A DNA stretch of 64,000 nucleotides from Stenotrophomonas acidaminiphila. GTDB taxonomy: Bacteria > Pseudomonadota > Gammaproteobacteria > Xanthomonadales > Xanthomonadaceae. The position numbers and the translations under genes are program-made. This document shows positions 9,233 to 19,630 of the stretch, in pieces. Location of the stretch: NCBI RefSeq assembly GCF_001431595.1, contig NZ_LDJO01000051.1, forward strand, positions 20,265-84,264, given 5' to 3'. The first letter of the stretch is position 1. The number at the start of each line of letters is the position of its first letter. The notes below the pieces were generated by a model. It did not search any database and was not told where the DNA came from. It saw nothing but the letters and a program-made list of their open reading frames with translations.

Positions 9233-10131
9233 CCGCGGTGACCCCCACGGTGACCGGCCAGCCGCTGCAGCGGCGCATCGATGGCCTCGTCGAGGAAGCC
9301 GGTGTCATGGCGGATGCCGGCGGCCTGCAGCCGCGCGTCGAGCGTGCGCCGCGCCTCGGCGAAGCGGGCCAGGTAGCCGGCGCGTACCGCGTTGCCGTCG
9401 CCGAGCAGCTCGTCGCCGGTTTCCGGGTCGCGGAACCGGTGGCCGTCGCGGAACGGGAAATCGCGCTCCTCGGCGGTCAACAGCTGCAGGTGCACGACGT
9501 CGCGGCCGGCCCTGGCCAGGCGTTCGGCCAGGGCGATGGCGTCGTCGTCGAAGCCGTCGCCGATCATCACCACCAGGTCGTTGCCGGCGATGCGCTCCCA
9601 CACCGGCGCCAGCCGTTCGCGCGGCGGCCACCGGCCGTGCGCACGCAGCGCATGCAACTGCAGGTGCAGGCGGTCGCGCTGGCGCAGGCCATGCCCGGCC
9701 GGCAGCAGCCGCACGCCGTCGCCGCCGATCGCGATCAGGCCGAAGCCGTCGCCCTGCTGCAGCGCCAGCTCGGCCACGCATGCGGCCAGCGCACAGGCGC
9801 CGTGCAGGCGGGTCCAGCCGCTGCGCGCCCGGTCGGCCTGCGCCATCGAGGCGGTGGTGTCGAGCAGCAGCCACACCGTGAGCGGACTTTCGCGCTCGGA
9901 TTCGCGCACGAAAAAGCGGTCCGAGCGCGCGTAGAGCTTCCAGTCGATCTGCCGCGGTTCGTCGCCGGGCTCGTAGGCGCGGTACTGCGCGAACTCCAGG
10001 CCGGCGCCACGGCTGCGGCTGGCGTGCATGCCGATGCCGCGGCGGCCGCTGGCCCGTTGCGGCAACAGCCGCAGGCCGCGCAGGCGGCTGCGCACGTCGG
10101 CGGGAATCAGCGGGGGCGGGGCGGCGGCCAA
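9229..10131 (-). CDS. DUF58 domain protein, MoxR partner
   Basis: A 300-aa cytosolic DUF58 protein, the standard partner of MoxR ATPases; the family carries a von Willebrand A-like fold. Diagnostic blocks are GAGLEFAQYRAYEPGDEPRQIDWK and then LYARSDRFFVRESERES, followed by the MIDAS-like LLLDTTASM. The earliest in-frame start is a TTG at 10131, 18 bases after the moxR stop and without a clear ribosome-binding site; a slightly later start is possible because the conserved domain begins ~35 residues in. The role is inferred from the family: MoxR/DUF58 pairs assist maturation or assembly of other proteins, but the client is unknown here. Confidence 0.87.
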   Translation of the reverse strand: MAAAPPPLIPADVRSRLRGLRLLPQRASGRRGIGMHASRSRGAGLEFAQYRAYEPGDEPRQIDWKLYARSDRFFVRESERESPLTVWLLLDTTASMAQADRARSGWTRLHGACALAACVAELALQQGDGFGLIAIGGDGVRLLPAGHGLRQRDRLHLQLHALRAHGRWPPRERLAPVWERIAGNDLVVMIGDGFDDDAIALAERLARAGRDVVHLQLLTAEERDFPFRDGHRFRDPETGDELLGDGNAVRAGYLARFAEARRTLDARLQAAGIRHDTGFLDEAIDAPLQRLAGHRGGHRG

Positions 10132-10149
10132 GGCGAACGCGGGGCTGGC

Positions 10150-11139
<990 letters not shown>

Positions 11140-11155
11140 GCGGTCACCAGTGGAG

Positions 11156-11884
11156 TCAATGCGTCAGTGCGTACATCACGATGTTCACGCAGAACTTCGT
11201 GTTGTCCTCGGCCAGGAAGCGCTTGTTGCGCCAGTCGTAGTCCCATTCGCAGCCGTAGTCCTTGTTGCTGTAGAGCACGCCCAGGCGGCCGTCGATCTCG
11301 ATGCCCTTCAGGTAGTCGTGCACCAGGTCGTCGCCCCAGCCGTTGAGCTCGAACGTGGTCGCCGGCGGGCCTTCGGGAAACCTGAAGAAGCTGCTGTAGA
11401 GCGGATGCGTGTTGGGCAGCTTGTTCAGCGCGCCGGCGCCGAAGATGGCACGCATCTGCGCCTCGAACGAAGTGGCGAACAGGCCGTCGATGTCGTGGTT
11501 GCAGTCGTCCACCAGCACGAAACCGCCATTGCGCACGTAGCGTTCGAAATTGCGGCGCTCGTCGGGGTTGAACTCCACCAGCTTGTGCCCGGCCAGGTAG
11601 CAGAACGGCGCGCGCAGCATCTTCGGGTCGGACAGCGCGACGACGTGTTCGTTCGGGTCCACGCGCAGCGTGGTGTAGTCGATCAGCGACGTGATCAGGT
11701 TGGACGGCATGCGCGCATCCACGTCCCAGTCGCCGGAGTCGTAGCGCAGGCGGGTGAACCAGAAGTCGTAGCGGCTGGCCTGCGCGCGCGCCTGCCGGGG
11801 AAACGCGGCCGCCGCCGCGCCGCCGAGCAGCAGCTGGAGGAATTGCGCACGCGTTAGCCGGGACGGTGACAAAGGCGGGAACAT
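11156..11884 (-). CDS. DUF4159 domain exported protein
   Basis: A 242-aa protein that I place in DUF4159, a family with a glutamine-amidotransferase-like fold and no established activity. The N-terminus MFPPLSPSRLTRAQFLQLLLGGAAAAAFPRQARAQA is an export signal. It resembles a Tat signal (SRLTRAQFLQ) but has only one arginine in the usual pair position, so Sec or a weak Tat route are both possible. The mature part contains RYDSGDWDVDARMPSNLI, a block rich in Asp and Asn around NGGFVLVDDCNHD, and a WGDDLVHDYLKG segment typical of the domain. It lies between the TldE-type protease gene (115 bases upstream, with a hairpin in the gap) and moxR (16 bases downstream). Confidence 0.85.
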   Translation of the reverse strand: MFPPLSPSRLTRAQFLQLLLGGAAAAAFPRQARAQASRYDFWFTRLRYDSGDWDVDARMPSNLITSLIDYTTLRVDPNEHVVALSDPKMLRAPFCYLAGHKLVEFNPDERRNFERYVRNGGFVLVDDCNHDIDGLFATSFEAQMRAIFGAGALNKLPNTHPLYSSFFRFPEGPPATTFELNGWGDDLVHDYLKGIEIDGRLGVLYSNKDYGCEWDYDWRNKRFLAEDNTKFCVNIVMYALTH

Positions 11885-11896
11885 CTCGGGAACGGA

Positions 11897-11919
11897 GCCC
11901 CCCTTTGGCGAAGGGGGGC
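11897..11919. repeat. Perfect inverted repeat between operon genes
   Basis: A 9-bp perfect stem (GCCCCCCTT paired with AAGGGGGGC) around a 5-base loop lies in the 116-base gap between the TldE-type gene and the DUF4159 gene. Neither strand carries a T-run after the stem, so it is not a classical terminator. It could be a small extragenic palindrome or an mRNA processing or stabilising hairpin inside the operon. Confidence 0.55.
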
Positions 11920-12000
11920 GCGGCGGCGGCCGCGGGGAATCGGCAGGGCCGGAACACGGGACCCCTGGTTTCGCGTCGGCGCAACCAGGGGCGGGCTTGC

Positions 12001-13335
12001 CTAGACCGCGTCGGACAGCGAGGTGAAGGTGAAGTCGCGCAGCCGCATCGGCGGGATCATCATCACGAAGCTGGATTCGTCGCCGGCCACGCGCACCGGC
12101 TTGCCCAGTTCGTCGATGTTGTTGAGCATGATCACCGGCGATTCGTTGAAGCGGAAATTCTTCACCGGGTGCTTGATCTGGCCGTTCTCGATGTAGAAGG
12201 TACCGTCGCGGGTCAGGCCGGTCAGCAGCACGGTCTGCGGGTCGACCAGGCGGATGTACCAGGTGCGGGTGAGCAGGATGCCCTTCTGCGTGCCCTTGAC
12301 CAGGTCGGCGATGGACTTGCTGCCGCCGCTCATCAGCAGGTTGCCCGGTCGCGCGCTGGCGGTCTTGCCCTGCTTCTGCGCCCAGTAGCGCGAGTAGTTC
12401 AGGTTCATCACCTTGCCGTTCTCGATGATGGCCATGCGCTCGCGCGGCATGCCTTCGCCGTCCCACGGCAGCACCGGCGCGTCCGGATGCCACGGGTCGG
12501 CGAACATGTTCACCTGCGGGTCGTAGACCTGCTCGCCGAGCTTGTTGCCGCCGCCCTTCCTGGACAGGAAGCTGCGGCCCTCGTCGGCCGAGCGCGCGTC
12601 GAAGAAATTCATCATGAAGCTGATCAGGCCGGCGGCGGCGGCCGGCTCCAGGATCACCGTGTACTTGCCCGGCTCCAGCGCCTTGGCCTCGGCCGACTCG
12701 ATCGCCTTGCGCTTGGCGATCTCGATCTCCTGCTCGGCGCGGAAATCGGCCGCGTCCTTCAGGTTGCGCCCGACCCAGCCCGAGCCGCGGCCGTCCTCGG
12801 TACGCACCGTGCAGGTGTAGTCGAACGAGGTGGTGCGCTGGTAGCCGAAGTTGCCCTTGCTGTTGGCGATGGCGATGAAGCCGCGGCTGTCCTCGAGGAA
12901 GCCCGCGGCGACCAGGCCGTGGCCGCGGCACGGTGCGATGGAGTCGGCGGCGACCCTGGCGCGGAACTCCGGGTCGATGGCGGCGGTGGATTCGCTGAAG
13001 GTCGGGCTCGGCTTGTAGTCCTGCTTGCCGATGATGGGCATGAACTCCGGGTTCTCCGGCGCCAGTCGCGCCAGGTCCTCGGCGCGGCGCACCACGCGCT
13101 CCAGCGAGGCGTCGTCGAATTCATTGATCGAGGCGGTGCCCACGCGCTTGCCGAAGGCCACCTGCACGGCCAGTTCGGCGTTGGTGACCATGCCGCTGGT
13201 GGAGACGTTGTTCAGCGCGAAGCGGATGTTGCCGTCGATGGAGCCGGCCAGGGTCGCGGTGCATTCGTCGGCCTTGGACAGCGCGATGACCTTGTCCAGG
13301 ATGGCCTTGGCCTGCTGTTCGGTGAAGATGCTCAT
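12001..13335 (-). CDS. TldD/PmbA-family protein, TldE-type (no HExxxH)
   Basis: A 444-aa member of the TldD/PmbA (U62/M103) family. In E. coli the TldD-TldE heterodimer is a protease for unfolded and modified peptides such as pro-microcin B17, with the metal site carried only by TldD. This protein lacks the HExxxH metal motif seen in its two upstream neighbours and so corresponds to the TldE-type subunit. It has no signal peptide (MSIFTEQQAKAILDKV), unlike those neighbours. Family blocks include NVSTSGMVTNAELAVQVAFG, VLEPAAAAGLISFMMNFF-like text and GTFYIENGQIKHPVKNFRF. AGGAGT lies 9 bases before the ATG. It starts 23 bases after the upstream tldD-type gene ends. Confidence 0.9.
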   Translation of the reverse strand: MSIFTEQQAKAILDKVIALSKADECTATLAGSIDGNIRFALNNVSTSGMVTNAELAVQVAFGKRVGTASINEFDDASLERVVRRAEDLARLAPENPEFMPIIGKQDYKPSPTFSESTAAIDPEFRARVAADSIAPCRGHGLVAAGFLEDSRGFIAIANSKGNFGYQRTTSFDYTCTVRTEDGRGSGWVGRNLKDAADFRAEQEIEIAKRKAIESAEAKALEPGKYTVILEPAAAAGLISFMMNFFDARSADEGRSFLSRKGGGNKLGEQVYDPQVNMFADPWHPDAPVLPWDGEGMPRERMAIIENGKVMNLNYSRYWAQKQGKTASARPGNLLMSGGSKSIADLVKGTQKGILLTRTWYIRLVDPQTVLLTGLTRDGTFYIENGQIKHPVKNFRFNESPVIMLNNIDELGKPVRVAGDESSFVMMIPPMRLRDFTFTSLSDAV

Positions 13336-13357
13336 TGCTCAGGAACTCCTTGGACGG

Positions 13358-14992
13358 TCAGCCGAGGCTGCGCGCGGTATTGATGACGTTGATGCCGTCG
13401 AAACGGGCGGTGGACGAGCCGTGCGACACCGCCGAGACCTGGCCGGGCTGGCCCTTGCCGTCGAAGAACGAGCCGCCCAGGCGGTAGTCGCGCTCGTCGG
13501 CCACCGCGCTGCAGGCGTTCCAGAACTCCGGCGTGCGGATCTGGTAGGCCACGTCCTCCAGCATGCGGGTGATCTGGCCGTTCTTGATCTCGTAGAACAG
13601 CTGCCCGCCGAACTGCGCGTTGTAGCGCTGCTGGTCGATCGAGAACGAGCCGTCGCCGATGATGTAGATGCCGTTTTCCACGTCCTTGATCAGGTCGGCC
13701 ACGCTCAGCGGGGTCTTGCCCGGCGCCAGCGACACGTTGGCCATGCGCTGGAACTGCACGCTCGACCACGAATCGGCATAGCAGCAGCCGTCGGACTCGG
13801 TCTTGCCGAGGATGTGCGCCTGGTCGCGGATGGTCTGGTAGTCGACCAGCCTGCCTTCGCGGATCAGGTCCCACTGCTTGCACTTCACGCCTTCGTCGTC
13901 GTAACCGACCGCGCCGAGGCTGCCGGGCTGGGTCTTGTCGGCGAAGATGTCGACCTTGTCGCTGCCGTACTGGAAATGCTGCTCGCGCTTGTCCAGGGTG
14001 GCGAAGCTGGTGCCGGCGTAGTTGGCCTCGTAGCCGAGCACGCGGTCCAGTTCCAGCGGGTGGCCGACCGACTCGTGGATGGTCAGCCAGGTGTGCGACG
14101 GGTCCAGCACCAGGTCGTACTTGCCCGGCTTGACCGACGGCGCCTTGAGCTTCTCCTGCGCCTGCCGGGCCGCGGCGATGGCGTCCTCGCGCATGTCGTA
14201 GGAGCGGCCGTAGTTGACCACGCCGTTGGGCGAGACGAACTTCTGCCCGGCGTCGCCGTCCAGGTACTCGAAGCCCATGCCCATCGGCGAGGACAGGCCG
14301 TCGCGGGTGCGGAACTTGCCGGTGGTCTTGTCGATGGCGGTCACCGACATCGGCGCCCAGATGCGGTGCACGTCCTGGTCGATGTAGGAGCCGTCGGTGG
14401 AGGCGAAGTACTTCTGTTCGTTGACCAGGAACAGCATCGAGTTGACGAAGCTGGCGCCGGCGGCAAGCGCGGCGGCGTTGACCCCCAGCAGCAGGTCGGC
14501 CTTGTCCTTGATCGGCACTTCCATCGCGTTCTTGCGGATCGGCGTGCGCCAGCTCACTTCGCCGAAGCCCGGCGCCTTGGCGAACTGCACCGGCGCGGTC
14601 TGCACCCGGGCGTTGGCCTTGGCGATGGCGGCGGCCTGCTGCGCGGCCTTGACCACGCCGGCCGGGCTCAGGTCGTTGGTCGCGGCGAAGCCCCAGGCGC
14701 CGTTGGCGATCACGCGGATGCCGGCACCGGTGGATTCGGTGTTGACCACGTTCTGCACCTTGTCCTCGCGGGTGATCACGAACTGGCGCAGGTAGCGGCC
14801 GATGCGCACGTCGCAGTAGCTGGCGCCGGCGGCGCGCGCGGCGTTCATCGCATCGTCGGCCAGCCGCTTCTTCAATGCCGGGTCCATCGCGGTGAGCAGT
14901 TGTTCGGCGGCGATCGCCTTGCCGAAGAACGACGGCACCATCAGGCCGCCGGCGGTGAGCCCGGTCAGGGCGAGGAAGTCACGTCTTTGCAA
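13358..14992 (-). CDS. TldD-type metalloprotease with Tat signal (paralogue 1)
   Basis: A 544-aa TldD-type metalloprotease. The metal-binding HExxxH site is present as LTIHESVGHPLELDRVLGYE at about residue 306. I start it at the TTG at 14992 because GGAGA lies 6 bases upstream and translation then begins MQRRDFLALTGLTAGG, the same arrangement as the ATG-started paralogue next door. A TTG at 15019 is also possible (MPYRNRRTALQRRDFL) but has no ribosome-binding site. The RRDFLALTG stretch is a twin-arginine signal, predicting periplasmic location, unusual against cytosolic E. coli TldD. The substrate is unknown. It lies directly upstream of the TldE-type gene, which would be its expected partner. 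Confidence 0.9.
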   Translation of the reverse strand: MQRRDFLALTGLTAGGLMVPSFFGKAIAAEQLLTAMDPALKKRLADDAMNAARAAGASYCDVRIGRYLRQFVITREDKVQNVVNTESTGAGIRVIANGAWGFAATNDLSPAGVVKAAQQAAAIAKANARVQTAPVQFAKAPGFGEVSWRTPIRKNAMEVPIKDKADLLLGVNAAALAAGASFVNSMLFLVNEQKYFASTDGSYIDQDVHRIWAPMSVTAIDKTTGKFRTRDGLSSPMGMGFEYLDGDAGQKFVSPNGVVNYGRSYDMREDAIAAARQAQEKLKAPSVKPGKYDLVLDPSHTWLTIHESVGHPLELDRVLGYEANYAGTSFATLDKREQHFQYGSDKVDIFADKTQPGSLGAVGYDDEGVKCKQWDLIREGRLVDYQTIRDQAHILGKTESDGCCYADSWSSVQFQRMANVSLAPGKTPLSVADLIKDVENGIYIIGDGSFSIDQQRYNAQFGGQLFYEIKNGQITRMLEDVAYQIRTPEFWNACSAVADERDYRLGGSFFDGKGQPGQVSAVSHGSSTARFDGINVINTARSLG

Positions 14993-15186
14993 GGCAGTTC
15001 TCCGGTTGCGGTACGGCAACGAACGACGGTGGCTCCGCGGCGCTCCGCGAACCGTTCGATTCTTGCGGGACGCGGTTGGCCGCGGTAGTGACTTTAGACA
15101 TAGGAACCGGTACCGCTTTCACCGGTGCGACGGCCGGGCACCCATGCGACCGGCCGATGGCAACCCGCCGGCATGCCGCGCGCGGC

Positions 15187-16815
15187 TCAGCCCAGGCTGC
15201 GCGCGGTGTTGATGATGTTGACGCCGTCGAAGCGGGTCGTCGCCGCGCCGTGCGACACCGCCGAGACCTGGCCCGGCTGGCCCTTGCCGTCGAAGAACGA
15301 GCCGCCCAGGCGGAAATCGCGTGCGTCGCAGATCGCCGAGCAGGCATTCCAGAACTCCGGCGTGCGGATCTGGTAGGCGGCGTCCTCGACCATGCCGGTG
15401 ATCTCGCCGTTCCTGATCTGGTAGCAGAGCTGGCCGCCGAACTGCGCGTTGTAGCGCTGCTGGTCGATGGAGTAGGAGCCGCGGCCGTGGATGTAGATGC
15501 CGTTCTCCACGTCCTTGACCATCTGCGCCGGGGTCAGCGGCGTCTTGCCGGGTGCCAGCGACACGTTGGCCATGCGCTGGAACTGCACGCTCTTCCACGA
15601 GTCGGCATAGCTGCAGCCGTGCGAGGCGTTCTCGCCGAGGATGTGCACCTCGTCGCGGGTGGCCTGGTAGTTGACCAGGATGCCGTCCTTGACCAGGTCC
15701 CAGCGCCGGCATTTCACGCCCTCGTCGTCGTAGCCCACCGCGCCCAGGCTGTAGGGCTCGGTCTTGTCGGCGGTGAAGTTGACGATGTCGCTGCCCCAGC
15801 GGAAGCCGGCCTCGCGCTTGTCCAGGGTGGCGAAGCTGGTGCCGGCGTAGTTGGCCTCGTAGCCGAGCACGCGGTCCAGCTCCAGCGGGTGGCCGACGTT
15901 CTCGTGGATGGTCAGGAACAGGTTGGACGGGTCCAGCACCAGGTCGTACTTGCCCGGCTTCACCGACGGCGCGGTGAGCTTCTGCCGCGCCTGCTTCGCC
16001 GCGGCGATGGCATCCTCCACCGGGTCATAGGAGTGGCCGTAACCGATCACGCCGCCGGGCAGCGGGTACTTGCCCACGGCGTCGCCGTCGAGGAATTCCC
16101 AGCCCATGCCGGCCGGCGCCGACAGCCCGTTGCGGGTGCGGAACCTGCCGCTGGCCTTGTCGATGGCGGTAGCGGTAAACGGCAGCCAGATGCGGTGCAC
16201 GTCCTGGTCGATCCACGAGCCGTCGCTGGAGGCGAAGTACTTCTGCTCGTTGACCAGGAACAGCTGTGAATTGATGAAGCTGGCACCGGCGTCGAGCGCG
16301 GCGGCGTTCACCGCCAGCAGCAGTTCCACCTTGTCCTTGACGGGAACCGCCATGGCGTTGCGGCGGATCGGCGTCTGCCAGCGCACCTCGCCCACCCCGG
16401 GGGTGGGCGCCAGCTGCACCGGCCGGGTCTGGATCTTCGCGTTGGCGCGGGCGATGGCCAACGCCTGCGTCACCGCCGCGGCCACGCCCTGTTCGCTGGA
16501 CTGGTTGCTGGCGGCGAAGCCCCAGGCGCCGTCGACGATCACGCGGATGCCCACCCCCGCCGATTCGCTGTTGGTGACGTTCTGGACCTTGTCCTCGCGG
16601 GTGATGATGGCCTGGTTGAGGTAACGGCCGATGCGCACGTCGCAGTAGCTGGCACCGCCCCTGCGCGCCAGTGCCAGCACGGTGTCGGCCAGTGCCTTCT
16701 TGCGCGCCACGTCGGCCGGGGCAAGCAGTTCCTCGGCGGCGATCAGGCGCGCGTTGGGCAGCATCATGCCGGCGAGGCCGAGGCCGGAAAGCGCGAGGAA
16801 CTGGCGGCGTTGCAT
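15187..16815 (-). CDS. TldD-type metalloprotease with Tat signal (paralogue 2)
   Basis: A 542-aa TldD-type metalloprotease, closely similar to the next gene (13358-14992) over its full length, so the pair arose by tandem duplication. The ATG at 16815 is preceded by AGGGAG and gives MQRRQFLALSGLGLAGMMLP, a twin-arginine signal. The metal site reads LTIHENVGHPLELDRVLGYE at about residue 305. Both copies keep the metal ligands, so neither looks degenerate. The C-terminal RLGGSFFDGKGQPGQVSAVSHG block is nearly identical between copies. About 195 bases separate it from paralogue 1. It is the first gene of the minus-strand operon, divergent from the DUF938 gene, so the operon promoter should lie in 16816-16967. 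Confidence 0.9.
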   Translation of the reverse strand: MQRRQFLALSGLGLAGMMLPNARLIAAEELLAPADVARKKALADTVLALARRGGASYCDVRIGRYLNQAIITREDKVQNVTNSESAGVGIRVIVDGAWGFAASNQSSEQGVAAAVTQALAIARANAKIQTRPVQLAPTPGVGEVRWQTPIRRNAMAVPVKDKVELLLAVNAAALDAGASFINSQLFLVNEQKYFASSDGSWIDQDVHRIWLPFTATAIDKASGRFRTRNGLSAPAGMGWEFLDGDAVGKYPLPGGVIGYGHSYDPVEDAIAAAKQARQKLTAPSVKPGKYDLVLDPSNLFLTIHENVGHPLELDRVLGYEANYAGTSFATLDKREAGFRWGSDIVNFTADKTEPYSLGAVGYDDEGVKCRRWDLVKDGILVNYQATRDEVHILGENASHGCSYADSWKSVQFQRMANVSLAPGKTPLTPAQMVKDVENGIYIHGRGSYSIDQQRYNAQFGGQLCYQIRNGEITGMVEDAAYQIRTPEFWNACSAICDARDFRLGGSFFDGKGQPGQVSAVSHGAATTRFDGVNIINTARSLG

Positions 16816-16967
16816 GCGGGACTCCCTGGGTGATGCGATGCGGTCGCACCGCGCATAACAGCCGAATCTCGGCTGCCATGCGGTGCGCGCACAAGTGACC
16901 ATGGTCATGCGCGGCGTGGGCCGGCACTCCGGCACAATCGCCCGGATCACCCATTACGCCCGCCGCG

Positions 16968-17612
16968 ATGACCGCCAAGCCCCACGCCGCGTCCTGCGAC
17001 CGCAACCGCGAGCCGATCCTCGCGGTGCTGCTGCGCCACCTGGGCGATGCCCGCAGCGTGCTTGAGATCGGCAGCGGCACCGGCCAGCACGCGGTGTACT
17101 TCGCCGCGGCGATGCCGTGGCTGCGCTGGCAGGCCAGCGATCACCGCGACCACCTGCCCGGCATCGGCCAATGGCTGGAGGCGGCCGCGCTGGCCAATAC
17201 CCCGGCCGCGCTGGAACTGCAGGCGGTGGCCGGCGCCGGGCTGCAGCCGGCGCCGCCGCTGCCGGTGGCCGATGGCGTGGCCGGTTTCGATGCCGTGTTC
17301 ACCGCCAATACGCTGCACATCATGGGCTGGGACCAAGTACAGGCGCTGTTCGCCGGGCTGCCGGCGCTGCTGGCGCCGGGGGCGCGGTTCATCGCCTACG
17401 GACCGTTCAACTACGGTGGCGACTTCAGCAGCGACAGCAACCGCGTATTCGATGGCTGGCTGAAGGCACGCGACCCGCGTTCGGGCATCCGCGATTTCGA
17501 GGCGATCGACGCGCTTGCGCGCGCGCAGGGGCTGGAGCTGCGCGAGGACGCGGCGATGCCGGCCAACAACCGCACCCTTGTGTGGCAGCGGACACCGCTG
17601 CCGAACGGCTAG
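16968..17612 (+). CDS. DUF938 family SAM-dependent methyltransferase
   Basis: A 214-aa class I SAM-dependent methyltransferase of the DUF938 family. It starts MTAKPHAASCDRNREPILAVLLRHL. SAM motif I is clear (VLEIGSGTGQHAVYFA, about residues 32-47), followed by the acidic-loop region around WQASDHRDHLPGI and a post-motif block FTANTLHIMGWDQVQALFAGL typical of the family. The substrate is not known for the family. It is divergent from the TldD-type operon across a 152-base gap and is followed after 34 bases by the second M61 peptidase gene. Confidence 0.88.
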   Translation: MTAKPHAASCDRNREPILAVLLRHLGDARSVLEIGSGTGQHAVYFAAAMPWLRWQASDHRDHLPGIGQWLEAAALANTPAALELQAVAGAGLQPAPPLPVADGVAGFDAVFTANTLHIMGWDQVQALFAGLPALLAPGARFIAYGPFNYGGDFSSDSNRVFDGWLKARDPRSGIRDFEAIDALARAQGLELREDAAMPANNRTLVWQRTPLPNG

Positions 17613-17646
17613 GATGCGGAAACTTCAACACGGGGCAGGGGGACGG

Positions 17647-19545
17647 ATGTACGCGCACAAGTGGTGGTTGGCGATGGTGCTGGGGCTGGCGCCGCTGGCG
17701 TGCGCGCACGCGCACGGCGGCGATGCACGGCAGGCGGCGATGCAGGTGCAGGCAAGCTACCCGGGCGTGATCGAACTGGAGGTGGATGCCAGCGACCTGC
17801 AACGGCGCATCCAGCGCGTGCGCCAGCGCATCCCGGTGTCGCCCGGCCCGCTGACCCTGTGGTACCCGCAGTGGATACCCGGCAACCATGCACCGACCGG
17901 GCCGATCAACCAGATGGCCGGGCTGGTGATCCGCGGCAACGGCCAGCCGCTGCCGTGGCGCCGCGACCCCGGCGACATGTACGCCTTCCGGCTGCAGGTG
18001 CCCGCCGGCGTGGACGCGCTCGATGTCGAGTTCCAGTACCTGTCGCCCACCGCCGCCGACCAGGGCCGGGTGGCGATGACGCCCAACCTGCTCGACCTGC
18101 AGTGGCACCGCGTGGTGCTGTACCCGGCCGGGTACGATGCGCGCGGCATCCAGGTCAAGCCGACCCTGCGCCTGCCCGAGGGCTGGCGCAGCGGCACCGC
18201 GCTGGACGTGGTCCGGCGCGACGGCACGGCCGAGCACTATGCGCCGGTGTCGCTGATGACGCTGATCGACTCGCCGGTATTCGCCGGGCGCTGGTTCCGG
18301 CGCTTCGCGCTGGACGACAAGTCCGCCCAGCCGGTGTGGCTGGACGTGGTCGCCGAGAACCCGCAGGGACTGCAGGCCGAGCCGAAGGTGCTCGATGCGC
18401 ACCGTGCACTGGTGCATGAAGCCGACAAGGTGTTCGGCGCGCGCCCGTACACGCGCTACGACTTCCTGCTGGCGGTGTCGGACGTGTTCAGCGGCATCGG
18501 CCTGGAGCATGCGCAGTCCAGCGAGAACGGCATGCACGACGGTTACCTGCGCGGCGAGCGTCCCTACACCGACAACGACCTGCTGCCGCACGAATACGCC
18601 CATGCCTGGATCGGCAAGGCGTGGCGGCCGCGCCCGACCTGGGTGCCGCACTACAACGCGCCGATGCACAACGACGAGTTGTGGATGTACGAAGGCCAGA
18701 CCCAGTACTGGGCGGTGGTGCTGGCCGCGCGTTCGGGCCTGTGGGCGCCGGACTACGCCATGGCCATGCTGGCGCAGCTGCAGGCCAACTATGCGACCCA
18801 GCCGGGGCGGCAGTGGCGCGACCTGCACGACACCGTCCACCAGGGCATCCTCGATTTCAATTCCAAGCCGCAGGCCTGGGCCGACTGGCAGCGCGCCTTC
18901 GAGTTCTACAACGAGAGCACGCTGCTGTGGCTGGGCGTGGATGCGCGGCTGCGCACGCTGTCCAGGGGCAAGGTGGCGCTGGACGACTTCGCCCGGCGCT
19001 TCCACCAGGGCGGTGCGCAGGGCGAGATCCGCCTGTACGACCGCAGCGACGTGATGCAGGCGCTGGAAGCGGTGCAGCCCGGCGCCTGGGACGCCTTCAT
19101 CGGCCAGCGCCTGGAGGCGCGCGACGGCAGCGTGCCGGATGGCCTGGAAGCCGCGGGCTGGGAGCTTTACTACAGCCAGACGCCGAACCCGGTGATCGCC
19201 GACGGCGAGGCCGGCGGCCTGGTCGACCTGCAGTATTCGCTGGGCCTGAAGGCCGGCAGCGACGGCGTGCTGCAATGGGTGGGCTGGGACAGCCCGGCGT
19301 TCAAGGCCGGGCTGGCGAAGGACGTCACCGTGCTGGCGGTCAACGGCCTGGCCTACACCGGCGGGCGCCTGAAGCAGGCCGTGGCCGATGCCAGCGACGG
19401 CACCCCGATCGAGCTGATCGTGCGCCAGGCCGACAGCTTCCGCAGCGTGCGCATCGACTACCGCGACGGCCTGCGCTACCCGCACCTGCGCCGCATCCCC
19501 GGCCGCGCCGACCTGCTGGGCAGGATCCTCGCGCCGCGGCGTTGA
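17647..19545 (+). CDS. M61-family metallopeptidase, exported (second copy)
   Basis: A 632-aa M61 zinc aminopeptidase, homologous end to end to the product at 2158-4077. The start is set by an AGGGGG ribosome-binding site and gives an N-terminal signal (MYAHKWWLAMVLGLAPLACAHAHG). A Cys at residue 19 sits in LAC, so lipid modification cannot be excluded. The zinc motif is LLPHEYAHAWIGK at about residue 314, with the downstream glutamate in WMYEGQTQYW. A PDZ-like domain closes the protein (GLAKDVTVLAVNGLAYTGGRLKQAV). The conserved HEYxHxW context supports catalysis. Together with the first copy it brackets the protease/MoxR operon. Confidence 0.9.
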   Translation: MYAHKWWLAMVLGLAPLACAHAHGGDARQAAMQVQASYPGVIELEVDASDLQRRIQRVRQRIPVSPGPLTLWYPQWIPGNHAPTGPINQMAGLVIRGNGQPLPWRRDPGDMYAFRLQVPAGVDALDVEFQYLSPTAADQGRVAMTPNLLDLQWHRVVLYPAGYDARGIQVKPTLRLPEGWRSGTALDVVRRDGTAEHYAPVSLMTLIDSPVFAGRWFRRFALDDKSAQPVWLDVVAENPQGLQAEPKVLDAHRALVHEADKVFGARPYTRYDFLLAVSDVFSGIGLEHAQSSENGMHDGYLRGERPYTDNDLLPHEYAHAWIGKAWRPRPTWVPHYNAPMHNDELWMYEGQTQYWAVVLAARSGLWAPDYAMAMLAQLQANYATQPGRQWRDLHDTVHQGILDFNSKPQAWADWQRAFEFYNESTLLWLGVDARLRTLSRGKVALDDFARRFHQGGAQGEIRLYDRSDVMQALEAVQPGAWDAFIGQRLEARDGSVPDGLEAAGWELYYSQTPNPVIADGEAGGLVDLQYSLGLKAGSDGVLQWVGWDSPAFKAGLAKDVTVLAVNGLAYTGGRLKQAVADASDGTPIELIVRQADSFRSVRIDYRDGLRYPHLRRIPGRADLLGRILAPRR

Positions 19546-19630
19546 GCCGGTCGCGGCCACACGCCGGCCGATGCAATCAACCGGACGCACCGCGCTGCGG
19601 GGCGTCCGGGCCGAGCGGCCGCCGCAGTGC

